A stretch of 9,744 nt of DNA from contig DUGD01000039.1 in NCBI GenBank assembly GCA_013331575.1, positions 6,380 to 16,123 of the forward strand. The letters run 5' to 3'. Within the stretch, counting starts at the first letter, position 1. Every line of letters starts with the position of its first letter. The stretch is from Candidatus Woesearchaeota archaeon (GTDB taxonomy: Archaea > Nanobdellota > Nanobdellia > Woesearchaeales > UBA525). Below, one piece after another: positions 1-6,803 of this stretch. Made by a program: the position numbers and the translations under genes. A model generated the notes under the pieces. The model worked only from the letters and a program-made list of their open reading frames with translations. It searched no databases and had not been told where the DNA came from.

Positions 1-764
1 TCCTGCTGGAGCATGAGCCACATCGCCTCGACGTACTCGGGGGCGAAGCCCCAGTCGCGGCGGGCGTCGAGGTTGCCTAGCATGAGGGGATCGCTTTGCT
101 CGCCGCGTTCCGCGTCCTTCGCGATCTTCGCCGCGGCGAGGGCTATCTTCATGGTGACAAAATTATCACCGCGTCGCTCGCTCTCGTGGTTGAATAGGAT
201 GCCGCAGCAGGCGAAGAGCCCGTAGCTCTCGCGGTAGTTCACGGTCGCGTTGTGCGCGAGCACCTTCGCGCACGCGTACGGGCTGCGCGGGTGGAACCGT
301 GTCCGTTCGTTCTGCGGCGTTTCCGCCACCTTGCCGAACATCTCGCTTGAACTCGCTTGGTAGAATCGCGTCTTCGGTGAGAACTGTCGTATCGCCTCGA
401 GCACGCGCACCGCGCCGTTGCCGGTCACCTCGATGGTGTACTCGGGAATCTCAAAACTGATCTTGACGTGGCTCTGCGCGCCGAGGTTGTAGAACTCGTC
501 CGGCTTGACGCGGTTGATGATCTCGTCGATCGAGCTGCTGTCGCTCAGGTCGCCGTAGACGAGGAATAGCTTGTCTTTGTATGATGGATTGAGGTGGAGG
601 TGGTCTATTCTGGGCCGTTGCATGGTGCTCGATCTTCTGACGATGCCGTACACAGTGTACCCTTTTCCGAGCAGCAGTTCCGCGAGATAACTGCCGTCTT
701 GTCCGGTGATGCCGGTGATGATGGCGGTTTTGTTGGTTGTTTGGTGCGGTGCTGTTAAGGTCAT
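1..764 (-). CDS. gmd: GDP-mannose 4,6-dehydratase, C-terminus cut by window edge
   Basis: Extended SDR enzyme that converts GDP-mannose to GDP-4-keto-6-deoxy-mannose, the precursor of GDP-fucose, GDP-rhamnose and related deoxysugars; cytosolic. About 254 residues are present, so roughly the last quarter to third (family about 340-370) is missing. Visible: the NAD(P)-binding [14 protein letters not shown] (residues 18-31) followed by the GIVRRSS block; [17 protein letters not shown] (93-109); catalytic segment ASSSEMFG (137-144, Ser139 and Glu141); SPYACAK with catalytic Tyr163 and Lys167; FNHESERRG (191-199); and [14 protein letters not shown] (236-249). These closely follow Gmd. The ATG at 762-764 is chosen because a TATA-like box lies 28 bases upstream, implying a leaderless mRNA. 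Residues 1-11 are a short extra extension before the first beta strand. No reductase that would complete GDP-fucose or GDP-rhamnose synthesis is visible next to it. Confidence 0.95.
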   Translation of the reverse strand, partial: MTLTAPHQTTNKTAIITGITGQDGSYLAELLLGKGYTVYGIVRRSSTMQRPRIDHLHLNPSYKDKLFLVYGDLSDSSSIDEIINRVKPDEFYNLGAQSHVKISFEIPEYTIEVTGNGAVRVLEAIRQFSPKTRFYQASSSEMFGKVAETPQNERTRFHPRSPYACAKVLAHNATVNYRESYGLFACCGILFNHESERRGDNFVTMKIALAAAKIAKDAERGEQSDPLMLGNLDARRDWGFAPEYVEAMWLMLQQ

Positions 765-787
765 ATGAGGGGCGGGGAAGGTGCGTC

Positions 788-797
788 TATAAAAAAA
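788..797 (-). promoter_or_regulatory. TATA-like box for gmd
   Basis: Read on the minus strand this is TTTTTTTATA, centred about 28 bases upstream of the gmd ATG at 764. The spacing predicts transcription starting at or next to the ATG. The same bases read TATAAAAAAA on the plus strand, so direction rests on the position relative to gmd. Confidence 0.6.
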
Positions 798-828
798 CTC
801 TGGTGCATGCTCGTGACGAACAGCGTTG

Positions 829-837
829 TTTATAAAG
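829..837. promoter_or_regulatory. second TATA-like box in the gmd/GT4 gap, direction unknown
   Basis: TTTATAAAG is nearly symmetrical. In the plus direction it would start a transcript near 860, about 230 bases before the GT4 gene; in the minus direction near 805, giving gmd a roughly 40-base leader. Neither is supported by an obvious gene. It may be an alternative gmd promoter or drive a non-coding transcript. Confidence 0.3.
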
Positions 838-1056
838 CACAGTCTCGTCTTTCACCTCGGTGTCGCAGTCGTTACACAGTCTACGCAATCACAGCGATTG
901 TTGATCTGTGTACTTTCATCGGGATATTGTGTGTTCGCCACTCTACACTCTGACATTCTCGAACGAGACTTGTTCCAATACAGCAACCTTCTGTTAAGCA
1001 ACCCTTTGTTAGATACTTCCGTCTGTTCTTTGCCGAGGAGCCGTGCCGAACCGTAG

Positions 1057-1066
1057 ATTTATTAAT
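1057..1066 (+). promoter_or_regulatory. TATA-like box for the first GT4 glycosyltransferase
   Basis: ATTTATTAAT is centred about 26 bases before the ATG at 1088. That spacing supports a leaderless transcript beginning at this ATG, and it argues against the in-frame GTG at 1043, which would lie upstream of the promoter. Confidence 0.6.
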
Positions 1067-1087
1067 CGTAGTGGCCGCTTGCGAAGC

Positions 1088-2158
1088 ATGACGCGGAGAA
1101 CATCGCAATCCACGGGGAATGACCTTTCGCGCATCGCCGTCCTCACTCCGACATTCTTCGCCTACAGCGGCATCGATCGCGTGGTGGAGATGCAGGTGGC
1201 GGCGCTCGCGCGCAAACACAGCGTGACGGTCTTCTGCCTCGACGGCGATATCAAGGTGCCTCGCGTCAAGGTGGTGCGTCTCGGCATGCCGCATAACCAG
1301 CTCCTCTCGCGCATCTATCGCCTCTTCCTCTTCCTAGACATCATCAAACGCCGCAGAGCAGCGAGGATGCTCGCCCGCTTCGACCGCATACACACGCACT
1401 TCTACCCGATGAGCGTCTTTGCCGCGGACGCGAAACGCATGAATCCATCGCTCGAGCTCATCGAGCACGATTACGGCGTCGCCACCCCTGCGCTGTTCAC
1501 TAGCGTGCACGAACGCGTCTACTTGCGCCTCTTCACGCGACTATCGTACCGATACATGCGCCGCGCGGACAAGGTCATCAGCATCAGCCATTATCTCGCG
1601 GGAGTGCTCAAGCGCGATGCCAACATCGATGCTTCCGTCGAGCACATCGCGATCGACACCGTGCGTTTCAATGCCCACGCGGACGGCAGGCGGGTGCGGC
1701 GCGAGCTTGGCATAGGCAAGGCGCCGATGTGCCTGTATGTCGGGAGGCTCAGCCCGCATAAAGGCGTTCATCATCTCATACTGGCGTACAAACGCGCGAA
1801 GAAGAAGATTCCGTCGCTTGTGTTAGTGATCGGAGGCAAGCCGACGTTCAAGGGATACGCCGATGAGCTCTTACGTCTCGCAGATGGAGACCCCGACATC
1901 CGATTCATCGGATTCGTTCCGGATGATCGTCTCGCGGAGTACTACGCCGCCGCAACTGTCTACACGACGTGCACGCGCTGGGAGGGATTCGACATGCCCA
2001 TCCCGGAAGCCGCTGCCTGTGGCACTCCTACGGTCGCGTTCGATGTATGCGCGCATCCCGAGGTGACTACTGACGGCATCTTGGTGAAGGAGGGCGATGT
2101 GCGTGCGTTCGCCGACGCGGTCGTGAGAACTGTGCGGAAACGAACCTTGTCAGAGTGA
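1088..2158 (+). CDS. Glycosyltransferase family 4 (group 1), first copy
   Basis: Retaining GT-B enzyme of 356 residues, predicted to transfer a sugar from a nucleotide donor to a growing lipid-linked glycan at the cytoplasmic face of the membrane. The N-terminal half opens with the strand IAVLTPTFFAYSGIDRVVE (16-34), where the usual Gly-Gly loop is Ser-Gly. The C-terminal donor-binding half carries VGRLSPHKG (218-226, with the conserved Arg220 and Lys225) and the E-x7-E motif EGFDMPIPE (299-307) followed by AAACGTP. There is no membrane segment, but residues 71-100 are hydrophobic and Arg/Lys-rich, which could favour membrane contact. An in-frame GTG at 1043 would add 15 residues; I prefer the ATG at 1088 because of promoter spacing and because GAGGAG at 1035-1040 sits only two bases from that GTG. 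Isoleucine codons are mostly ATC, like the flanking gmd. Donor and acceptor cannot be named. Confidence 0.9.
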   Translation: MTRRTSQSTGNDLSRIAVLTPTFFAYSGIDRVVEMQVAALARKHSVTVFCLDGDIKVPRVKVVRLGMPHNQLLSRIYRLFLFLDIIKRRRAARMLARFDRIHTHFYPMSVFAADAKRMNPSLELIEHDYGVATPALFTSVHERVYLRLFTRLSYRYMRRADKVISISHYLAGVLKRDANIDASVEHIAIDTVRFNAHADGRRVRRELGIGKAPMCLYVGRLSPHKGVHHLILAYKRAKKKIPSLVLVIGGKPTFKGYADELLRLADGDPDIRFIGFVPDDRLAEYYAAATVYTTCTRWEGFDMPIPEAAACGTPTVAFDVCAHPEVTTDGILVKEGDVRAFADAVVRTVRKRTLSE

Positions 2159-2345
2159 AGCAAGCGCAATATCGCGGCGAGAATGCGTGGGACACGGAGC
2201 AGAATCGTTGATGCTGGGAGACAAGGTCACGCCCGACGCATGATATTCATTCTATTCATCCTCTTCCCTGAAGGGAGCGTTATCGTATAGTTCATATAAT
2301 CGTGTATTTTGTGATGGACCTATAGTTGATAATGTCGTGCGCTTT
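2159..2345. other. 187-base convergent intergenic region
   Basis: It lies between the 3' ends of two converging GT4 genes. It holds a small perfect hairpin (TCCC-TGAA-GGGA, 2265-2276), the short repeat ATTCAT-TCT-ATTCAT at 2245-2259, and an AT-rich stretch around 2288-2335. No T-run longer than four bases marks a clear archaeal terminator on the plus strand, and no gene is visible. Confidence 0.35.
2265..2276. terminator. small hairpin, possible transcription end
   Basis: TCCC TGAA GGGA forms a four-pair stem with a tetraloop between two converging stop codons. The stem is short and no T tract follows it, so this is a weak candidate. Confidence 0.2.
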
Positions 2346-3539
2346 TCAGGATCGTGATCGTTTTCGTGCCGGCTTCGTCCTCGTTGTCCGCCGCGTCACC
2401 GGCTTCTTTCTGTACAGCTCTGCGTAGAGACGCTCGAACGCTTTGATGTTCGCGTTCCACGGGAACTCGCGCGTCGGGGTCGTCCGGTATTTGCCATTCT
2501 TCGTCGCGATGACCCCGTGCGCTATCGCTTGCGGATCGCGCGGCGTCACGAGCAGATGTTTGCCATGGATGACCTCCGGGATGCTCGTAGTGTCCGACGC
2601 CACAACCGGGGTGCCCGTCGCGCAGCTCTCGAGCGTTGTGTACCCGAACCCTTCGGTGATGCTGGGCACGACGATGCAGTCGGCCATGTGCGCGTAGATC
2701 GTGAGCTCCTTGTACGGTTTCGGGTCGATGATCAGGACGCTTCCATCGATACGGAGATCTTTCGCTCGTCGACGCATCCTGTCTATCTCGGAGGCATACT
2801 GCTTGTCTTTGCTTAGAATGAGCAGGAGCGTAGCGTTTGGGATTCTCCGTTTTATTTCCGGGAACGCCTCGAGAAGGTAGGAGAATCCTTTGCTTGTGCC
2901 CGGCCGTCCGTAGCCGAACACGACATACCGTCCCTGTAGGTCCAATGCATCGCGTAACGTCTTGAGCGCGCTTTTTGGAATCGGCCGCTTCCAGTGCGAT
3001 GCGTCGAAACCATTGTGTATAGTCGTGATGCGTCGCCTGGCGTTCGGCAGCGCTGCGCGCAATTGCCGCGCCGTAGAGTCGGAGACGCATGCGTAGTGGT
3101 CATATCGTGGCAAGAACACCGCGCGTTCGAGTGCCTCGTGCATCCATGCTTTCCACGCCGGAAAGTCGGTGTATGCGCGCCATTTCCCTATCCATGACTC
3201 GTGGACCATTATAACAACGGGTTTTCCGCGCGTACGCGCCGCGAGCCATGCGGGCGGTGCGCCATTGAACGTGGTGGTGTGGATGATGTCTGCGTATTTC
3301 GCATAACGTATTGCTGCAGGAATCGCGGCGAACGTGAATAGGTATCTGCTGTCCTTGCACGGGATGCGGACGACACGGACACCGTCGAGTATCTCCTCGT
3401 GCCGCGTGCCGGGAATATGGTGCGTGAGGACCGTCACATCGTGTCCACGTGCCGCCAACCCCTCGCAGAGGTTCTTGAACACTATCTCCACGCCGCCGAT
3501 ATGCGGCAGATAGTTCTCCAGGATGAACAGTATGCGCAT
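2346..3539 (-). CDS. Glycosyltransferase family 4 (group 1), second copy
   Basis: Retaining GT-B glycosyltransferase of 397 residues, textbook in layout. The N-terminal domain starts MRILFILENYLPHIGGVE (1-18) with the nucleotide/acceptor-binding Gly15-Gly16 loop and continues with LAARGHDVTVLTH (28-40). The C-terminal domain has YGRPGTSKG (210-218, Arg212 and Lys217) and the E-x7-E motif EGFGYTTLE (296-304), then SCATGTPVVASD and IPEVI (320-324). The protein ends in a strongly basic, low-complexity tail of about 20 residues from Lys378, rich in Arg, Lys, Thr and Ser. This tail is outside the family core and might bind membrane phospholipid or nucleic acid (inference). The start is the ATG at 3537-3539, with a TATA-like box 25-26 bases upstream. 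It shares only the fold motifs with the first GT4 gene, so it is probably a different linkage enzyme rather than a recent duplicate. Confidence 0.93.
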   Translation of the reverse strand: MRILFILENYLPHIGGVEIVFKNLCEGLAARGHDVTVLTHHIPGTRHEEILDGVRVVRIPCKDSRYLFTFAAIPAAIRYAKYADIIHTTTFNGAPPAWLAARTRGKPVVIMVHESWIGKWRAYTDFPAWKAWMHEALERAVFLPRYDHYACVSDSTARQLRAALPNARRRITTIHNGFDASHWKRPIPKSALKTLRDALDLQGRYVVFGYGRPGTSKGFSYLLEAFPEIKRRIPNATLLLILSKDKQYASEIDRMRRRAKDLRIDGSVLIIDPKPYKELTIYAHMADCIVVPSITEGFGYTTLESCATGTPVVASDTTSIPEVIHGKHLLVTPRDPQAIAHGVIATKNGKYRTTPTREFPWNANIKAFERLYAELYRKKPVTRRTTRTKPARKRSRS

Positions 3540-3560
3540 GTTATTTCATGAACTGCACTG

Positions 3561-3568
3561 TTATTTAA
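3561..3568 (-). promoter_or_regulatory. TATA-like box for the second GT4 glycosyltransferase
   Basis: TTAAATAA on the minus strand, centred about 25-26 bases before the ATG at 3539. Although the GT-C gene lies upstream on the same strand, this box suggests that the GT4 gene is transcribed separately. Confidence 0.55.
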
Positions 3569-3657
3569 CCATTGTGGACTGGTGCCTCATCCTGCACTAG
3601 TTCTATGTATATCAAGCTCTATGCGAGACCTGTACCGGAGACCGCGAGTAAGGAGTA

Positions 3658-5523
3658 TTATCGTACCTGGGCGAGCAAGAATCCGGGCGCGCTGATGACT
3701 TGTGTCATGCGTTGCGACGCACTGAGCCGCTGCGCGAGCTCGACGGTGGCGTTCTCGCCTATCGTCCTGATACACGTCGCATCCAAGGTTACGTACGCGT
3801 ACTCATGCTGTCGCAGGAACGAGAAAATCTCTTCGGCTGTCGCGTTCGCGATGGTATTCCTGAAGGACACCACGTCTGGATCCCATGCATCGCTGCGCAT
3901 ACCGAAACCTATGACGTTGCGATCGAAGTTGCACATCGGGAAGACTCGGGAATTCTTCGGTATAGTCTGTCTCATAGCGGCATATCCGCTAATCTCTTCG
4001 GCGGCGGTCCATGATACGCCCGGCGGCCATTGAGATGTCTGCACGACGTACTTCGGATATCCGGCGGTGAATGCTATCCACACGAGCACCACTATTATTA
4101 TTGCCGATTTCGCGTGCCATGATTTCACGCTATTGATGAGCGTCATCACTGCGAAACCCGCTATCAGCACGACTGTCACCGATAGCCACGGCCAGAATCG
4201 GTGCGCGCCGATCAATAGGTGCGGCGCGATGCGGTTTCCATGTATGTATACAATGCTCGTCGCGAGCCATACGAGACTGATGACTATCCATTCTTTCTTG
4301 CATATTTCGCGCGCTTTGAGCATCGCTAGCAGTACGCCGCAGATCACGAGTACGACCATCGCAGCGCCCAGACCGGTCGCCTGATCGATGTGACTGCTTT
4401 GAGGTGCGTTCCAGAAATCTCCGAATGAATACTTGATCCCCCCAGAAGTGTCGTCTATTGATACCTTACCATTCCCGATACTGAGGCTAAGGCCGCTCGT
4501 AAGGGTATCATTGCCGTACACGAGGTACATCGAGCCCCAATAGAGGAGTGCGGCTGCTACGCCGATGCCGCATATGATAAAGACGCGCCACAGCGCGGGA
4601 TCACGGAGGCTTCCGCGATTAACGATGCGATATAGCGCCATCCCTGCCCAGAACGTGGCGAAGAATAACCCGCCGTACACTATCGCGAGCGGATTCGATA
4701 TGAACGTAGCGCACACAGCGATGATGGCCCACCACAACCATCGTTTGTCCTCGCTGGCTTTCACAAGAGCGTGGAACGCTATGAAAAACGTGATTATGCC
4801 GTACGTCTGAGCCCATATGAAATGGCTTGCGAACGACGGTAGCATCATGAGCATCGCTGCCATGATGGCGGAGGCAGTCCTGTTTTTCGTGAACGCCGCA
4901 AAGAACAGATACGCCGGCACCAACATGAGTCCGACTAATACACTGTTGAAGAACTTGAGCGTCCACGGGATATCGTGCGATATCTGGGCGAGTGTGCCCA
5001 TCATCGTGGTGTAAAATGGCGTATATGGCGCGATGTAACGCGTGAATACTTGTCCTGGCGTCTGCCAGAATGTGAGTTTCTCCGCCACGTACGATGCGCC
5101 TTCAGCGTGTACCCATGGATCATCATCCTCGAGGTATGGATATGTTGTCGCGCCCTTGTACATCACCGCCGCGAGCGTTATCGCGAGAATGATCACGATG
5201 ATCAGATGCCAATCTATCGTGTCGTACCATTTGTCGCGTTTTTTTGCGCGCACTGCCTGTCCGGGGCTATTCCATGTGAAGAATGCCCTGTACGTCGCGC
5301 CCATGATGGCGATGGTGAGATAGGTGAGCCAGTGTATCGGTATGTGGAGGACTCCGACGAGCAGCGTGATAGGGATGAATGCCGCAATGCCGAACAAGAA
5401 GCCGAGCACAGTCTCCTGAACGACTTCCTCTTCGGGCAATCGCAAGAGCGCCCTCAGTCCTGAGCCGATGCCGGAGAACACCGCGGCGAAGAATACGATG
5501 CTGCTTATCTGCGCATAGTCCAT
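3658..5523 (-). CDS. Polytopic GT-C type membrane glycosyltransferase (STT3/AglB-like architecture)
   Basis: Predicted integral membrane protein of 621 residues with about 13 hydrophobic segments (roughly 5-27, 36-60, 64-83, 106-122, 189-210, 217-232, 238-258, 263-278, 280-300, 311-335, 386-402, 411-428, 441-488 as two spans), then a soluble C-terminal domain of about 130 residues. The first large outside loop carries EDDDPW (132-137), an acidic cluster placed as in the catalytic D-x-D/D-D loop of GT-C enzymes such as STT3/AglB and PMT. Such enzymes use polyprenyl-phosphate sugar or oligosaccharide donors on the extracytoplasmic face. The C-terminal domain lacks the WWDYG motif of oligosaccharyltransferases, so it may transfer single sugars or be a divergent relative. 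I chose the ATG at 5521-5523 because GGAGGGG lies just upstream of it and a TATA-like box predicts a start near 5533. The ATG at 5541 would add six residues but lies upstream of that start. GT-C assignment is likely; the exact reaction is unknown. Confidence 0.75.
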   Translation of the reverse strand: MDYAQISSIVFFAAVFSGIGSGLRALLRLPEEEVVQETVLGFLFGIAAFIPITLLVGVLHIPIHWLTYLTIAIMGATYRAFFTWNSPGQAVRAKKRDKWYDTIDWHLIIVIILAITLAAVMYKGATTYPYLEDDDPWVHAEGASYVAEKLTFWQTPGQVFTRYIAPYTPFYTTMMGTLAQISHDIPWTLKFFNSVLVGLMLVPAYLFFAAFTKNRTASAIMAAMLMMLPSFASHFIWAQTYGIITFFIAFHALVKASEDKRWLWWAIIAVCATFISNPLAIVYGGLFFATFWAGMALYRIVNRGSLRDPALWRVFIICGIGVAAALLYWGSMYLVYGNDTLTSGLSLSIGNGKVSIDDTSGGIKYSFGDFWNAPQSSHIDQATGLGAAMVVLVICGVLLAMLKAREICKKEWIVISLVWLATSIVYIHGNRIAPHLLIGAHRFWPWLSVTVVLIAGFAVMTLINSVKSWHAKSAIIIVVLVWIAFTAGYPKYVVQTSQWPPGVSWTAAEEISGYAAMRQTIPKNSRVFPMCNFDRNVIGFGMRSDAWDPDVVSFRNTIANATAEEIFSFLRQHEYAYVTLDATCIRTIGENATVELAQRLSASQRMTQVISAPGFLLAQVR

Positions 5524-5526
5524 TGT

Positions 5527-5533
5527 CCCCTCC
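5527..5533 (-). promoter_or_regulatory. Shine-Dalgarno site that decides the GT-C start
   Basis: On the minus strand GGAGGGG precedes ATG 5523 with three bases between (five from the GGAGG core). This is the only strong Shine-Dalgarno in the window. It fits a short leader of about ten bases starting near 5533 and excludes the ATG at 5541, six codons upstream. Confidence 0.6.
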
Positions 5534-5555
5534 GCGCACATCTCCAGCCATCAGC

Positions 5556-5562
5556 TATATAT
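5556..5562 (-). promoter_or_regulatory. TATA-like box for the GT-C gene
   Basis: The box TATATAT is embedded in CAATATATAGC on the minus strand, centred at about 5559. With the 26-base spacing seen at the other genes here, transcription would begin near 5533, between the two candidate ATGs. Confidence 0.55.
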
Positions 5563-5633
5563 TGTTTTCGAAGAACGCTGTGTAGACCCTGGCATCTCAG
5601 GCAGCTCCGCAGTACCAAGCATGAGGAATGCTA

Positions 5634-5649
5634 CCATCATCCTAGATGG
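5634..5649. terminator. weak hairpin downstream of the first methyltransferase
   Basis: CCATC and GATGG pair around a six-base loop, 40 bases beyond the methyltransferase stop on the minus strand. It overlaps a direct repeat CCTAGAT (5641-5647 and 5650-5656). No T tract accompanies it. Confidence 0.2.
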
Positions 5650-5688
5650 CCTAGATTGTGGACATGACGACTGTTGTGTTCTATAGTG

Positions 5689-6519
5689 TCATCTGGATCT
5701 CGCGATAGCGAATATCTCGGCACCGAAGATCTGCTTTAGCCCTGGCAATGAGCACAACGCGTATACCATGCGTACAGCGACGCTCTTCGCAGGACGGAGG
5801 AATGGTATCACCCATATCTTGGATGTGTAACCGCAATGTTCGAGCGTCTTTCGCAGGGTTGCGGGGGTCTGTTCGTTCACGTGCCCCATCTTGTTATGGC
5901 TTCCCTTTTCAGGGTCCTTCGGCAGGCGATACCTTCCTTTCCAGTTCGGCTTCGTCCAGAGGAGATCGCGTAGCGGCCTGATGCGCCGCAGGAGCGGATA
6001 TGCCATGCGTATGAGCGGGTAGCCGTAGCGGTAGAACTCAAGATTCGGCGCAGTGTGGATTATCAATCTCGCGTCCGGCGCGAGCAGCGGCCGTAGGCCG
6101 CGCAGCATCTTCTCGAGCTGCGCCGGATAGAGATGCTCCACGACGTCGGTCATGAATACGACGTTCACCGATCCCTTCTTCACATCGAGCGTGGATATCC
6201 TGGTCGCGTCCATGCGGAAGAACGTTATCCTCTTGCCGTAGGGCGCAGTCCGCTGTTTTCGCTTGCACATCTGGATGGCATCGCTCGAGTAATCGATGCC
6301 GATGACTCTCTTGACGCGCTTCGCGGCGTTGAATGACAGTTCTCCGCTGCCGCATCCGATGTCCAGTACGATGTCTCCACGTTTCATCTGCGCGCGATCG
6401 AGCGTGTATTCGAGCCGTGGCGAGAGCGCGTTATCCTGCGCGGTGAGCGCACCCCCGTCGTTTATAGTGAGATAATACTCCTTGGAATAGATTTTCGACG
6501 GGACGCTATTTTTCGCCAT
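5689..6519 (-). CDS. Class I SAM-dependent methyltransferase
   Basis: Cytosolic methyltransferase of 276 residues with a Rossmann-like SAM-binding fold. Motif I is LDIGCGSGE (52-60), the acidic residue closing strand 2 is in GIDYS (74-78), a DATRI segment (104-108) probably contacts adenine, and motif IV is MTDVVEHL (123-130). The pattern HVNEQT (213-218) late in the protein matches the substrate-side region of ubiE-like and sugar or lipid methyltransferases in polysaccharide clusters. The region 165-200 is Arg/Lys/Tyr-rich and may hold a membrane-facing or sugar-binding insertion. Its setting between glycosyltransferases suggests O-methylation of a glycan or carrier lipid (inference). The ATG at 6517-6519 is chosen because TTAAAA lies about 26 bases upstream, giving a leaderless mRNA. 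The product diverges from the next gene, also a methyltransferase, but the two share only the fold motifs. Confidence 0.88.
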   Translation of the reverse strand: MAKNSVPSKIYSKEYYLTINDGGALTAQDNALSPRLEYTLDRAQMKRGDIVLDIGCGSGELSFNAAKRVKRVIGIDYSSDAIQMCKRKQRTAPYGKRITFFRMDATRISTLDVKKGSVNVVFMTDVVEHLYPAQLEKMLRGLRPLLAPDARLIIHTAPNLEFYRYGYPLIRMAYPLLRRIRPLRDLLWTKPNWKGRYRLPKDPEKGSHNKMGHVNEQTPATLRKTLEHCGYTSKIWVIPFLRPAKSVAVRMVYALCSLPGLKQIFGAEIFAIARSR

Positions 6520-6542
6520 ACGCTATCGGGAGAAAATGGCCG

Positions 6543-6548
6543 TTTTAA
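6543..6548 (-). promoter_or_regulatory. TATA-like box for the first methyltransferase
   Basis: TTAAAA within ACTTAAAACG on the minus strand, centred about 26 bases upstream of the ATG at 6519. Confidence 0.55.
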
Positions 6549-6681
6549 GTGTTGCGGTGTTAAAGACTCTCCGATGATAGTTCTGGGTGATACTGGTGCC
6601 GTCCTGCAGCACACTCGCTGATATATGCACTTGCGGATATCTTGTCCCCGGTATCTTTTTCGCAACGGTGAGGCAAACTCC

Positions 6682-6703
6682 AATATCACTCTAATATCAC
6701 TCT
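6682..6703. repeat. exact 11-base tandem repeat, two copies
   Basis: AATATCACTCT occurs twice without a gap (6682-6692 and 6693-6703). Each copy contains ATATC, the reverse complement of the GATAT pentamers found downstream. Confidence 0.85.
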
Positions 6704-6725
6704 ATGCGAGACGGTGCTATAGTCA

Positions 6726-6757
6726 CGATATGCTACGGATATGTCGCGGATATTGTT
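6726..6757 (+). repeat. three imperfect 11-base repeats with a CGGATAT core
   Basis: CGATATG, CGGATATG and CGGATATT begin at 6726, 6736 and 6747. Their GATAT cores start at 6727, 6738 and 6749, exactly 11 bases apart, and a fourth GATAT at 6771 is 22 bases further on and touches the TATA box. Confidence 0.75.
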
Positions 6758-6776
6758 GTGCTTGCCAAAAGATATG

Positions 6777-6784
6777 TATAAAAA
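6777..6784 (+). promoter_or_regulatory. TATA box for the zinc-ribbon methyltransferase
   Basis: TATAAAAA is centred about 24 bases upstream of the ATG at 6804. The bases directly upstream (GATATG, 6771-6776) sit where the TFB recognition element would be and also form the last unit of the phased GATAT series. A protein binding that unit would therefore compete with promoter assembly. Confidence 0.7.
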
Positions 6785-6803
6785 CCGTCGTGTATTCGTC
6801 TAG

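Larger units (their letters stand above)
765..1087. other. 323-base divergent intergenic region
   Basis: It separates gmd from the GT4 gene. It contains the two TATA-like boxes near gmd, the GT4 promoter at 1057-1066, and an imperfect 15-base tandem repeat at 983-997 and 998-1012 (both begin GCAACC and share GTTA). The short open frames here have no recognisable protein features and I regard them as chance. It is long for a region whose genes appear to be leaderless, so a small RNA or operators could be present, but I see no convincing RNA structure. Confidence 0.4.
6520..6803. other. 284-base divergent intergenic region between two methyltransferases
   Basis: It contains the promoters of both methyltransferases at its ends and, in between, an exact 11-base tandem repeat and a wider set of GATAT pentamers phased at 11 bases. 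I see no credible protein gene or structured RNA here. Size and repeats point to a regulatory region for the plus-strand methyltransferase. Confidence 0.5.

Noticed and set aside
826..1056. 76-residue open frame in the gmd/GT4 gap
   Set aside because: It needs a TTG start, shows no recognisable domain, and overlaps promoter elements.
1043..1087. GTG start at 1043 adding 15 residues to the first GT4 protein
   Set aside because: The best promoter box (1057-1066) lies downstream of it, the SD-like GAGGAG is too close (two bases), and the extra residues are not part of the GT4 fold.
5524..5541. ATG at 5541 as the GT-C start
   Set aside because: Promoter spacing places transcription start downstream of it, and a strong Shine-Dalgarno precedes the ATG at 5523.
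3617..6712. Shared 13-mer CTCTATGCGAGAC at 3617-3629 and 6700-6712, both intergenic
   Set aside because: One 13-base match is expected by chance in a window this size; distance and orientation relative to promoters differ.
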